Shown here: one piece after another, positions 1-7,751 of the stretch
Numbering within the stretch: position 1 is the first letter of the stretch
Layout of the letters: every line of letters starts with the position of its first letter
NCBI GenBank assembly: GCA_964593555.1
Contig: CAZQIC010000049.1
Coordinates: 1-30,597 of the forward strand
Source: CAZQIC01 sp964593555
GTDB lineage: Bacteria; Bacteroidota; Bacteroidia; JAFLBG01
Length of the DNA: 30,597 nt
Reading direction: 5' to 3'
Notes under the pieces: model-generated
Seen by the model: only the letters and a program-made list of their open reading frames with translations
The model's database searches: none
Told to the model about the DNA's origin: nothing
Position numbers and translations under genes: made by a program

Positions 1-343
1 CATAACCTCTCACAATATCCAGCATTTGTTCTTCACTTAATTCCCATGCATCCAGCTTATCTTTTAATAAACGGGAATAAGAACAAAATTTGCAGTCAAA
101 TACACAATGATTAGTAGGTTCAATATGAAAGTTACGGTTGAAATAAGTATTGGTCCCGTTTTTCTTTTCACGAATAAAGTTTGCAAGTCCGCCTAAAAAA
201 TTAAGTTCCCCCTTCTCGAAAAGCAAAATACCTTCTTCAACAGTAATGCGTTCGCCGTCCTTTATTTTAGCAGCAATCTTTTTAAGATTGGCATCTGTTT
301 GCGCAGCAATAAGTAAATCTATGTGTGAATTTTCCATCGTCAT
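1..343 (-). CDS. mqnE: Aminofutalosine synthase MqnE, N-terminal part (truncated by window edge)
   Basis: About 114 codons are visible, running off the left edge. The translation carries the radical-SAM cluster motif CxxxCxxC (CVFDCKFC) preceded by NRNFHIEPTNH, the arrangement I associate with Bacteroidota MqnE. MqnE joins a radical-derived carboxyvinyl intermediate to adenosine, forming aminofutalosine in the futalosine route to menaquinone. The first Met (M-T-M-E-N-S) is taken as start; the Met two codons later, at 337, is equally possible. It is transcribed away from the response regulator at 479. MqnC is a related radical-SAM enzyme of the same pathway, but the 'RNFHIEPTN' context and the following CSYSR fit MqnE better. 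Only the N-terminus can be judged. Confidence 0.72.
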   Translation of the reverse strand, partial: MTMENSHIDLLIAAQTDANLKKIAAKIKDGERITVEEGILLFEKGELNFLGGLANFIREKKNGTNTYFNRNFHIEPTNHCVFDCKFCSYSRLLKDKLDAWELSEEQMLDIVRGY

Positions 344-380
344 TTAATACTTAAAGTTAATAAATGGCACGCTGATTTTT

Positions 381-422
381 ATGATTTATTATGATTCCTT
401 TGATAAAATCATAAATAATCAT
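381..422. promoter_or_regulatory. Putative response-regulator operator: paired direct half-sites in inverted arrangement
   Basis: ATGATT occurs at 381-386 and 391-396, exactly 10 bp apart. Its complement AATCAT occurs at 407-412 and 417-422, also 10 bp apart. The two 16-bp arms are inverted repeats of each other (14 of 16 positions) around a 10-bp centre. OmpR/PhoB-family regulators usually bind two 6-7 bp direct half-sites about one helical turn apart. The site sits between mqnE and an OmpR-family gene, so autoregulation is the natural inference. A simple cruciform-forming AT-rich palindrome is the alternative. Confidence 0.45.
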
Positions 423-478
423 AATTACCGCGAAAATCTGCGTTCTATTATCTTGCTGCTTATTCTTAACTTTACATT

Positions 479-1165
479 ATGGCACAAAGGGTATTACTCG
501 TAGAGGACGAGGAGCATTTGCTCAATACTATTAAACTTAACCTTGAACTGGAGGGGTTGAGTGTTAATGCCATTGATAATGGCCGTAAGGCTATAGAGGA
601 ATTTAAAAAGCAGGCATTTGATCTTGTAATACTTGATGTGATGTTGCCTGAAATGGATGGCTTTGCTATTTGCAAAGAAATAAGAAAAAAAAACACTATC
701 GTACCAGTGCTTTTTTTAACTGCAAAAGGAATGGGAGAGGATAGGGTACAGGGTTTAAAAATTGGTGCTGATGATTATATGGTTAAACCATTTAACCTGG
801 AAGAACTCATGCTAAGGGTTCATAATTTATTAAAACGTTCGCTTAAAAAAGAAGAACATTCAATTACTGAATTTAAATTCGGTAAAAACCATGTGAACTT
901 TAATTCATACGAGATCATAGGATTAAAAGGAAAGAAACATGTATTGAGTAAAAAGGAAGTAATGTTGTTAAAGCTCCTTATCGAGAAACAAGGAGAGGTA
1001 GTATCAAGAGATGAGATATTGGAAAAAGTATGGGGATATGATGTTTTTCCTTCTACCCGTACAATAGATAATTACATCCTATCCTTCAGAAAATACTTCG
1101 AAGAAAATCCCCGCGAGCCCAAACACTTTCATTCTATAAGAGGGGTCGGGTATAAGTTTACCTAA
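479..1165 (+). CDS. OmpR/PhoB-family DNA-binding response regulator
   Basis: The 228-residue protein has the usual two-domain layout. An N-terminal receiver domain (about 4-118) carries the acidic pocket E9-D10, phospho-acceptor D53, T81 and K103 (in DDYMVKPF). A C-terminal winged helix (about 134-227) carries the motif 'TRTIDNYILSFRKYF' and ends in 'HSIRGVGYKF'. It would be phosphorylated by a sensor kinase and would bind tandem DNA half-sites. No histidine kinase is present in the window, so the partner is encoded elsewhere. The gene is monocistronic here: 123 bp separate it from the next gene, and mqnE diverges upstream. The half-site array at 381-422 lies 57 bp before the start codon and is a candidate autoregulatory site. 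The target genes cannot be deduced from the sequence. Confidence 0.9.
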   Translation: MAQRVLLVEDEEHLLNTIKLNLELEGLSVNAIDNGRKAIEEFKKQAFDLVILDVMLPEMDGFAICKEIRKKNTIVPVLFLTAKGMGEDRVQGLKIGADDYMVKPFNLEELMLRVHNLLKRSLKKEEHSITEFKFGKNHVNFNSYEIIGLKGKKHVLSKKEVMLLKLLIEKQGEVVSRDEILEKVWGYDVFPSTRTIDNYILSFRKYFEENPREPKHFHSIRGVGYKFT

Positions 1166-1288
1166 GCCATACTGTGCCCGTTGCCAGTTTATATCGGTAT
1201 AATAAATCAGACATGTAGCTAAATCTAAATGTTGTTTGCCCTCCTTTTGTGTTACAAGGTAATTTTACTTTAATCAAACCGATAAAGT

Positions 1289-1585
1289 ATGAAAAAGAAA
1301 AAATTAAATCTAGAAGAATTAAAAGTTCAAAGCTTCGTTACTAAAATTAATAATATAGAAAAGGAAACAGTGCGAGGTGAGATTGATACCTTGGTAGGTT
1401 GCCTTGTAATATCGATTTTAACCGGAGTTTTGACAGCGACCTTAATGGTCCCGAATTGTACTGCAGATCAAGCAATAGCTTGTAAAGCTTTGGCCCCTCT
1501 TATTAAAACACCTATTAAAATACCGCCTCCGGACATTAACTGTTCAGTTTTTCAAAGAGGAAGCTGCGCTGGTACACTAGCGTAA
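1289..1585 (+). CDS. Class I lanthipeptide-like RiPP precursor peptide (orphan)
   Basis: The 98-residue peptide begins MKKKKLNLEELKVQSFVT, matching the leader pattern of Bacteroidota class I lanthipeptide precursors (Lys-rich start, LxLxxLKVxSFVT). Near residues 26-31 is ETVRGE, in the place where these leaders usually end in a TVxGG-like cleavage site. The presumed core (about 32-98) has five Cys (38, 57, 65, 85, 93) and ten Ser/Thr, which could provide thioether rings. It also has a hydrophobic stretch (35-54) and a Pro-rich segment (70-81). No dehydratase, cyclase, protease or exporter is in the window, so any modification would act in trans. The core is long for a lanthipeptide, so the mature product, or whether one is made, is unknown. 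The leader match is from recall of the family, not a search. Confidence 0.7.
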   Translation: MKKKKLNLEELKVQSFVTKINNIEKETVRGEIDTLVGCLVISILTGVLTATLMVPNCTADQAIACKALAPLIKTPIKIPPPDINCSVFQRGSCAGTLA

Positions 1586-1743
1586 GTATTTAGCCGTATA
1601 ATTTAAAAAATAGTCAAAAAAAATCTAAAATTTGCATTTTACTGATCACATTCCTTTGCTTCGGAAATGTTAACGTATTGATAGATCTATTGAGATAAAT
1701 TGCAATTGACAATCGCTGGTTGAAACAGGTTATGTTCAATAAC

Positions 1744-1773
1744 AATACACCCTGGATAAATCTGGGGTGTATT
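1744..1773. terminator. Putative bidirectional terminator hairpin
   Basis: There is a perfect 9-bp inverted repeat: AATACACCC at 1744-1752 and GGGTGTATT at 1765-1773, with a 12-nt loop. It lies between two converging genes, the precursor peptide ending at 1585 and the minus-strand gene ending at 1823. The position fits a shared terminator. Flanks are A/T-rich, but there is no long T run on either strand, so function is uncertain. Confidence 0.45.
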
Positions 1774-1822
1774 TACATACGAATAGATTTTTAAAATTGA
1801 AGTACTCGCATTTCCAACAACG

Positions 1823-2773
1823 CTACTCCATCGAATTTCTCGTTGGCATCTTATTCTTCTGCGCGTAAGGATTCCTGTTGAGCCACTCGGGTGTCCTGAA
1901 AATATAGCCGATCGTAAATCCGGAAGTAAATGCAAGAGGAAAATCTTTTCCAAAATACGTGTGGCTGTAACGCTCTATGGTATAATTATCATAGTAATTA
2001 GCTGTTACTAACGAGGAACTTTTGCTTTCGAATGCGTACCCGATTCCCAAAAAATATCCAATGGTCAGTGTATTGCCAACAATGTATTGTCTTCCGTACT
2101 GAATGTTCAGGCACAGACTTTGATATTTATTTTTTGTCGTTAAATAACGGGAACCACTGCTTACCCAATAACTAGTGGTATCAATCAATTGTGTTTCTGA
2201 AAATGCGTTAAGTATAGCTTCAACTTTAATGTATCTTCCTTTCAACGGATGCGCGAATCTTGCCCCTTCAACTTCGAAGTCGCTGGAATTACCAATTAAA
2301 AATTTTGGTCCGCCTCTTAAATAAGCTCCTTTGGGTTTACTGTCATAAAAAATTTCTTTTAAACTTACTCCCGGGCCAATAATTCCCAAGCCTATATCCC
2401 AGTTAAATCCCGGTTTTTGCATCCACTCATAGCCAAACTCCAAGTGCCTGCTTAGCGGAGAAAAAAAGTTAAATTTTACTGCACTGGTTTTATCAATAAT
2501 GGCACTGTTACTTACACTCATAGGATTATCATCCATGTTCAACACAACATCATTCTTGCCATTTATTTTAATGGTCTTTATTTCACTTTTGTTCATACTG
2601 ATGATAGGACCATCGGGAGCATCGAACAATTTAAATTTTATTTCTTTAGTGCCAATCTCAACGATCTTCACTTTTAATTGTTCGCTATTTTTTTTAATAA
2701 TAATGTCCTGCGCTTTGAGAACATTAAATAACGAAGCAGAAAGTATTACAAAAAGGAAAATGTATTTTTTCAT
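1823..2773 (-). CDS. Secreted hypothetical protein, probable outer-membrane beta-barrel
   Basis: The protein has 316 residues. The N-terminus is a clear signal peptide ending ...LKAQ-D (cleavage near residue 22). Residues about 23-80 (DIIIKKNSEQLKVKIVEIG, then a DAPDGP segment) match a conserved Bacteroidota N-terminal module found on many uncharacterised exported proteins. The rest has alternating hydrophobic/aromatic strands and Gly-rich turns (GYEWMQKPGF, YGRQYIVGNTLTIGYFLGIGY), suggesting a small barrel in the outer membrane. I do not recognise a specific function. The gene stands alone: a palindromic repeat lies just upstream (2804-2864) and a hairpin just downstream (1744-1773). Confidence 0.65.
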   Translation of the reverse strand: MKKYIFLFVILSASLFNVLKAQDIIIKKNSEQLKVKIVEIGTKEIKFKLFDAPDGPIISMNKSEIKTIKINGKNDVVLNMDDNPMSVSNSAIIDKTSAVKFNFFSPLSRHLEFGYEWMQKPGFNWDIGLGIIGPGVSLKEIFYDSKPKGAYLRGGPKFLIGNSSDFEVEGARFAHPLKGRYIKVEAILNAFSETQLIDTTSYWVSSGSRYLTTKNKYQSLCLNIQYGRQYIVGNTLTIGYFLGIGYAFESKSSSLVTANYYDNYTIERYSHTYFGKDFPLAFTSGFTIGYIFRTPEWLNRNPYAQKNKMPTRNSME

Positions 2774-2803
2774 ACGTATAAAATTATTTTGTTTTTATTG
2801 TCG

Positions 2804-2864
2804 CATTGAATACGTCATATTCATTTTTTCGGTTGGTACGCCGAAGGCATATGGCTATTTCATG
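2804..2864. repeat. Palindromic intergenic repeat, family A copy 1
   Basis: The left end CATTGAATACGTCATATT (2804-2821) and right end ATATGGCTATTTCATG (2849-2864) are imperfect inverted repeats. The centre holds its own stem, TTCGG (2828-2832) with CCGAA (2841-2845). A second copy at 20079-20135 shares both ends but has an unrelated centre. It lies between the end of rlmI and the start of the exported protein gene, outside any coding region. Confidence 0.6.
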
Positions 2865-2903
2865 TGCTTAATTTATTGATCGTGTTAAATTACAAAATTC
2901 CGT

Positions 2904-4091
2904 TTATTCTACCCAAAGCACCAGCCCCTTCAGGTATTCTCCTTCGGGATGATAAATATTCACAGGGTGATCAGGTGGTTGTGTTAAATGGTGCATTACT
3001 TTAACATTCCTTCCAACCTGTATGGCAGCACTCATAATGGTATTGTAAAATAATTTATTGTCAACTACCTGTGAGCAGGAAAATGTAAATAACAATCCTC
3101 CATGCCTGATCATCTTTAACGCTTCGGCATTTAAACGTTTGTAACCCATCACGGCATTATGCTTTACATCATGATGTTTCGCAAAGGCAGGCGGATCGAG
3201 TATAATAATGTCGTATTTATCTTCTTTGTCTTTTAAATAATCGAATGTGTCAATGGCAAATGATTGATGGATGTTCGAAAATCCATTGAGCTCCATATTT
3301 TTATTCGTAAGCTCTATCGCTTTTTTTGAACTGTCGACAGAATGAACTTCTGTTGCACCAGCCTTTGCCGCGTATACGGAGAACCCTCCTGTATAGCAAA
3401 ATGTATTAAGTACACTTTTTCCTTTGCTGTATGTTGCTAATAACTGGCGGTTCTCACGCTGGTCGACAAAAAATCCTGTCTTTTGCCCTCCTTCCCAATC
3501 AATATGAAATTTGCAATCGTTCTCAATCACTACATTTTCTCCGCTTTCTCCGAACAAATAACCATTAGTAACATCTATCTGCGCTTTTTTAGGAAGAGTT
3601 TCAGCGCTCTTATCATAAATAGCTTTTAACTCGCTGCCATAAATTTCTTTTAATGCCTCGGCGATCAGTTGTTTTGCAAAGTGCATTCCTATGGAGTGTG
3701 TTTGTATTACAGCAGTACCATTATAATAATCAATAATGAGTCCGGGCATGTTATCGCCTTCTGCAAAAACCAAACGATATACGTTTGTGTGTTTGTTGTC
3801 GGTTAGTCCTAACTGTTTACGGTATAAATAAGCTTTGTTGATCTTACTTTTCCAGAATTGGGTATCCGGATTTATCTTTTCAAAATTAAAAACTCTAATT
3901 GCTATTGAACCTATCTGGTAATGCCCGGTGCCAAGGTATTCATCTTTGTTATCATAAACTTCTACAACATCTCCTTCATTTACCTCGCCTTTTATTTTTT
4001 TTATCGCTCCTGAAAATACCCAGGGGTGAAAACGTCTTACTGATTGATCTTTACCCGAACTTAAAATAACCTTTGTGTATTCCTGTAGCAT
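2904..4091 (-). CDS. rlmI: Class I SAM-dependent 23S rRNA (cytosine-C5) methyltransferase, RlmI family
   Basis: The 395-residue protein is full length for this family. An N-terminal PUA-like RNA-binding domain (about 5-75, with 'RRFHPWVFSGAI') is followed by the connecting EEHD-type region and a Rossmann methyltransferase domain. Visible motifs are TGFFVDQR (205-212), the SAM-binding NTFCYTGG (229-236), the acidic SAM-ribose strand 'VHSVDSS' (249-255), DPPAFAK (299-305) and a Cys in FSCS (C339), the expected catalytic nucleophile position. In E. coli RlmI makes m5C1962 in 23S rRNA; the exact target here is inferred. It is the last gene of a minus-strand run, 5 nt after the Kazal gene. Confidence 0.85.
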   Translation of the reverse strand: MLQEYTKVILSSGKDQSVRRFHPWVFSGAIKKIKGEVNEGDVVEVYDNKDEYLGTGHYQIGSIAIRVFNFEKINPDTQFWKSKINKAYLYRKQLGLTDNKHTNVYRLVFAEGDNMPGLIIDYYNGTAVIQTHSIGMHFAKQLIAEALKEIYGSELKAIYDKSAETLPKKAQIDVTNGYLFGESGENVVIENDCKFHIDWEGGQKTGFFVDQRENRQLLATYSKGKSVLNTFCYTGGFSVYAAKAGATEVHSVDSSKKAIELTNKNMELNGFSNIHQSFAIDTFDYLKDKEDKYDIIILDPPAFAKHHDVKHNAVMGYKRLNAEALKMIRHGGLLFTFSCSQVVDNKLFYNTIMSAAIQVGRNVKVMHHLTQPPDHPVNIYHPEGEYLKGLVLWVE

Positions 4092-4096
4092 AAATA

Positions 4097-4570
4097 TTAT
4101 CTATCCTGTTTTATTATTTTTTTTATGGTCACTGTTCCCGAACCTGTCATCGCTATAATAATATATGGCCCTGCATTAAATTGTTCTATATTAACCGGCA
4201 GGTATTCATCCATAGTCCTGACAAATTTTTTATAGTAATATAGTGCGCCGTAATGATTGTATATAAAAATATCAGCTTCGCCCTCGTACTTTAATAACAG
4301 GCGAATATAAATATTATCTATTGTAGGATTGGGATTTACGTCAATGTATATCTCTTCGCAAATACCCTGGCTGTAATTAAACAAGCCATTGTTATCGGCA
4401 AAGCATTGGTTGCGATAAGTTATACCATCACAGCCGCAAACAGGCTGAAAATCAGGCGGGCAATAGGCACCATATTTAATTTTTAACGAATCAATGCAGC
4501 CCCCTGTAGATTGTGACCTTACGGTATAAGAGGTTAAAATAATTAAGAGGCAACTAAAATATTTCAACAT
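4097..4570 (-). CDS. Secreted Kazal-type protease inhibitor with T9SS sorting domain
   Basis: The 157-residue protein has three parts. A signal peptide ends about TVRSQ-S (residue 20). A compact Kazal domain (about 25-71) has six cysteines, C25, C37, C45, C47, C56 and C71, with the hallmark PVCGCDGITYRNQC. A C-terminal domain (about 74-157) opens with DVNPNPTIDNIYI and ends in 'VTIKKIIKQ', typical of type A T9SS sorting domains that direct export across the outer membrane. Kazal domains bind and block serine proteases; the loop residues before the second Cys pair would set specificity. It sits 28 nt after recQ and 5 nt before rlmI, an unusual place for an exported inhibitor. Its protease target is unknown. 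Confidence 0.82.
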   Translation of the reverse strand: MLKYFSCLLIILTSYTVRSQSTGGCIDSLKIKYGAYCPPDFQPVCGCDGITYRNQCFADNNGLFNYSQGICEEIYIDVNPNPTIDNIYIRLLLKYEGEADIFIYNHYGALYYYKKFVRTMDEYLPVNIEQFNAGPYIIIAMTGSGTVTIKKIIKQDR

Positions 4571-4598
4571 GGTGCTCTTTAGGATAAGACAAAAGTAA

Positions 4599-6503
4599 CT
4601 AAGTTCTCCATTTTAACTGGTCGGAGGCGTAATAAAGTTTTCCGTTATCCAACAGCCATTGTACAACTTTTAATACGTTTTCGCGCTTTGCTTGTTTAAT
4701 ACTATCTACTAAGACGGGAAGAGTGTATGAATGTTGCCTCGTTATTTGTTTTATTTGTTCAGAAACTACTTCAAATTCAAGGCTGCTGAGTTCTAGCTTG
4801 TTCCTTTCCATGCAAACATCACAAATTCCGCATCGGTAATCGCTTTTTTCATCGAAATAATAGAGTAATAACTGGCTCCGGCATTTGTGCGTGGTGTTTA
4901 CATAAAATTGCATCCATTCCATCCGTTTTAATGACCTTAATTTAAGGTTCGCAAAATTATCGTCCGATAAATGGATATCATTCGCTTTTACCCGGTTGCC
5001 ATTGAATGTAATTTGAGGCAACGAACTTTGAGGGGTATAAATAATAACGTTCTGGCTGTTTAAGGTGTTGAGTAATATAATTACATTTTCTCTTTTTGCC
5101 TCGTATCTTTTTGCAAGGTCTGATTCGCTGATCTTTACAAAACCATCAAATATTCCTGTGTACGATCTCAATAATAATTTTAAAAATGGATCCAATGCGG
5201 GATTACTCACCTGGAATTGGTAAAGCTCTTCTTTTGTGACTGAAATATTTACTCTTGACGGCCTGTTCAGGTTCTCAGTATAAGTAATGTAATTTTCTTT
5301 TTCGAGAAAACGCAATGTATTGTATACTGTGACCGCATTAAAATTATAGTTGTTACAAAAGTCAGCAATATCAAAATCATAATTCATATCATTTTGTATT
5401 CCAATGGCAAGTTTAAAATAATTCGCCAGGGCATGATAGGTTTGTTTTATTTGTTCCATGGATGGGAACGAACTGATCACGTATTTTTCCAATTCAATTT
5501 TACTTGCCTCATTACTTAGTAGGATGGCATACGATTTTTTTTCATCTCTTCCGGCGCGGCCTGCTTCCTGGAAATAGGATTCAGGAGATTCTGGTATATC
5601 GGCATGCACAATCACTCTTACATCAGGTTTATTAATTCCCATTCCAAACGCATTGGTGGCTACCATTATTCTTACTTTGTTGTTCAGCCATTCCTGCATG
5701 CGTTTATCTTTTTCCTGTGCAGGGATACCTGCATGAAAAAAGTACGCAGAAATTTTTTCGCTGTTCAATTGTCTTGCCAGGTCTTCCGCTTTTTTTCTGG
5801 TGCGAACGTAAATTATACCGCTTCCTTTTACTTTAGTTACAATGTCAACAATGCGGTTATTTTTATTTTCATCATACACTACAGCATAAGAAAGATTTGG
5901 TCTTTTGTAAGAGCCTTTGATAATGTGCTCACTCTTAAATATTAAATGACTGCAGATATCTTTTGCTACCTGGGATGTTGCAGTTGCAGTTAGTGCAAGT
6001 ATGGGTACATTCGGAAGTATTTCTCTTAGTTCATTTATTTTCAAATAGCTTGGCCTGAAATCATGTCCCCAATGCGAAATGCAATGTGCCTCATCAACGG
6101 CAATTAAGTTTATTTTCATTTTGGCAAGGCGCACTTTTACTATATCATTTTGCAAACGTTCGGGCGACAGGTATAAAAATTTAACATCGCCATAAATACA
6201 ATTATCAAGCGCAATGTCAATTTCTCTTTTGTGTAATTCGGATGTTAATGCAATTGCTTTAATACCTCTTCCTTTTAGGTCGTTCACCTGGTCTTTCATC
6301 AACGCGATAAGCGGAGAAACAACAATGCATACACCTTCATTATACAAGGCGGGAATCTGGTAACAGATAGATTTTCCACCGCCTGTTGGTAATAACGCAA
6401 GTGTATCTTTACCGGCGATAATATGATTGATTATATCTTCCTGTAAAGGCCTGAAGTGTGTATAACCCCAGTATTTGATCAGTATCTGTTGTATGGTTTG
6501 CAA
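4599..6503 (-). CDS. recQ: ATP-dependent DNA helicase RecQ (short form)
   Basis: The 634-residue protein is a superfamily 2 helicase. It shows the Q-motif region YWGYTHFRPLQ (11-21), Walker A LPTGGGKS (38-45), the DEAH box (137-140) in 'VDEAHCISHWGHDFRP', motif III ALTATAT, and motif VI QEAGRAGRD. A RecQ C-terminal region has the zinc-binding cysteines (HKC followed by RCGICDVC) and a winged helix. I see no HRDC domain at the end, so it matches the shorter RecQ type common in Bacteroidota. It unwinds DNA 3' to 5' in recombination and repair. The start codon is TTG; no ATG lies near the conserved N-terminus. It heads the recQ-Kazal-rlmI run and diverges from ilvE. Confidence 0.92.
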   Translation of the reverse strand: MQTIQQILIKYWGYTHFRPLQEDIINHIIAGKDTLALLPTGGGKSICYQIPALYNEGVCIVVSPLIALMKDQVNDLKGRGIKAIALTSELHKREIDIALDNCIYGDVKFLYLSPERLQNDIVKVRLAKMKINLIAVDEAHCISHWGHDFRPSYLKINELREILPNVPILALTATATSQVAKDICSHLIFKSEHIIKGSYKRPNLSYAVVYDENKNNRIVDIVTKVKGSGIIYVRTRKKAEDLARQLNSEKISAYFFHAGIPAQEKDKRMQEWLNNKVRIMVATNAFGMGINKPDVRVIVHADIPESPESYFQEAGRAGRDEKKSYAILLSNEASKIELEKYVISSFPSMEQIKQTYHALANYFKLAIGIQNDMNYDFDIADFCNNYNFNAVTVYNTLRFLEKENYITYTENLNRPSRVNISVTKEELYQFQVSNPALDPFLKLLLRSYTGIFDGFVKISESDLAKRYEAKRENVIILLNTLNSQNVIIYTPQSSLPQITFNGNRVKANDIHLSDDNFANLKLRSLKRMEWMQFYVNTTHKCRSQLLLYYFDEKSDYRCGICDVCMERNKLELSSLEFEVVSEQIKQITRQHSYTLPVLVDSIKQAKRENVLKVVQWLLDNGKLYYASDQLKWRT

Positions 6504-6680
6504 GCGTTACTATTACGATGAATTAGTAAAAATACGGGTTAAGTGTTTTATATTGTTCTATTAATTGCAAATTCTTCTGAAAACCGCACCAATCCTGCTA
6601 AAATCATGATAATTTGTTAAAATAAATTTCCCGTTTTGAATAAAATCTTGGTATATTAGACAAAACGCAACATCCTTTTT

Positions 6681-7751
6681 ATGACTACAGATGTACTCTC
6701 GATCAACATTGTAAAGGCAAAAAAGTCCAGGATACATGAGCTGGATTTTGATAACCTTTCATTCGGAAAAGTATTTGCCGATCATATGTATTGTGTGGAT
6801 TATAAGGATGGAGCCTGGAAAGATCCTTCTATAACTCCTTATGAAAATATTTCTATCTCTCCCGCTTTATCCGCTATTCATTATGGGCAATCGATATTCG
6901 AAGGGATGAAAGCATATAAGAATGATAAGGGAGAAGTATTATTGTTCAGACCGCAGGAGAATTTTAAACGAATGAACATTTCTGCGCACAGAATGGCAAT
7001 GCCGGAAATTACAGAAGAAATTTTTATGGAAGGTTTGTTGAATTTAGTGAAGTTGGATCAGGACTGGATTCCCTCAAAGGAAGGCGCCGCATTATACGTA
7101 CGTCCTTTTATGTTTGCTATTGATGATTATATCGGAGTAAAAGCTTCCGACAAATATAAGTTCATGATATTTACCACACCCGTAAGCGCTTATTATGGTA
7201 AGCCGGTTAAGGTAATGGTAGATCCAAAACATATTCGTGCTGTACAAGGTGGTGTAGGATATATTAAAGTAAGCGGTAATTATGGCCGTTCACTTTATCC
7301 TTCTAAAGTTGCGCAGGAAAAAGGTTATGATCAGATATTATGGACCGATTCTCAAGAGCATAAATACGTGGAAGAATCCGGCACCATGAACTTGATGTTT
7401 GTTATTGATAATGTATTGATCACCCCTCCGTTGGGCGATACTATTTTGGCAGGAATTACACGTGACAGTGTTTTGACATTAGCGAGGGATTGGGGAATGA
7501 AAGTGGAAGAAAGAAAAATTTCCGTTGATGAAGTAATCGCTGCTATCAAATCAGGAAAAATACAGGAAGCATTTGGAACAGGTACTGCAGCTACTATAGC
7601 TCACATTTCTCATATTGGTAAAGATGATATTTGTTATGAACTTCCTCAACTAACAAAAGATCATTTCTCTAAAAAAGTATCCAAAGAACTGGATGATATC
7701 CGTAAGGGTAGGGTAGCAGACCGTCACAATTGGGTAGTGAAGGTTAGCTAA
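6681..7751 (+). CDS. ilvE: Branched-chain amino acid aminotransferase
   Basis: The 356-residue protein is a fold-type IV PLP aminotransferase of the longer, eukaryote-like BCAT group. PLP lysine K196 lies in YIKVSGNYGRSL. Other signatures are 'SALHYGQ'-type SAIHYGQSIFEGMKAY near residue 65, the EESGTMNLMFV segment after the lysine, and the GTGTAA phosphate-binding loop near residue 294. It transfers the amino group between glutamate and valine, leucine or isoleucine. The ATG at 6681 follows a divergent intergenic region shared with recQ. Its 3' end overlaps the end of the convergent J-domain gene by 8 bp (7744-7751), so no separate terminator fits between them. Confidence 0.92.
   Translation: MTTDVLSINIVKAKKSRIHELDFDNLSFGKVFADHMYCVDYKDGAWKDPSITPYENISISPALSAIHYGQSIFEGMKAYKNDKGEVLLFRPQENFKRMNISAHRMAMPEITEEIFMEGLLNLVKLDQDWIPSKEGAALYVRPFMFAIDDYIGVKASDKYKFMIFTTPVSAYYGKPVKVMVDPKHIRAVQGGVGYIKVSGNYGRSLYPSKVAQEKGYDQILWTDSQEHKYVEESGTMNLMFVIDNVLITPPLGDTILAGITRDSVLTLARDWGMKVEERKISVDEVIAAIKSGKIQEAFGTGTAATIAHISHIGKDDICYELPQLTKDHFSKKVSKELDDIRKGRVADRHNWVVKVS

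Noticed and set aside
1245..1273. TTTTG and TACTTTAA upstream of the precursor peptide as a promoter
   Set aside because: The spacing is 16 nt rather than about 19 and the -7 box is imperfect.
1687..1953. 88-codon minus-strand frame overlapping the end of the exported protein gene
   Set aside because: It runs in another frame through a hairpin and a well-supported gene, and its translation has no recognisable features.
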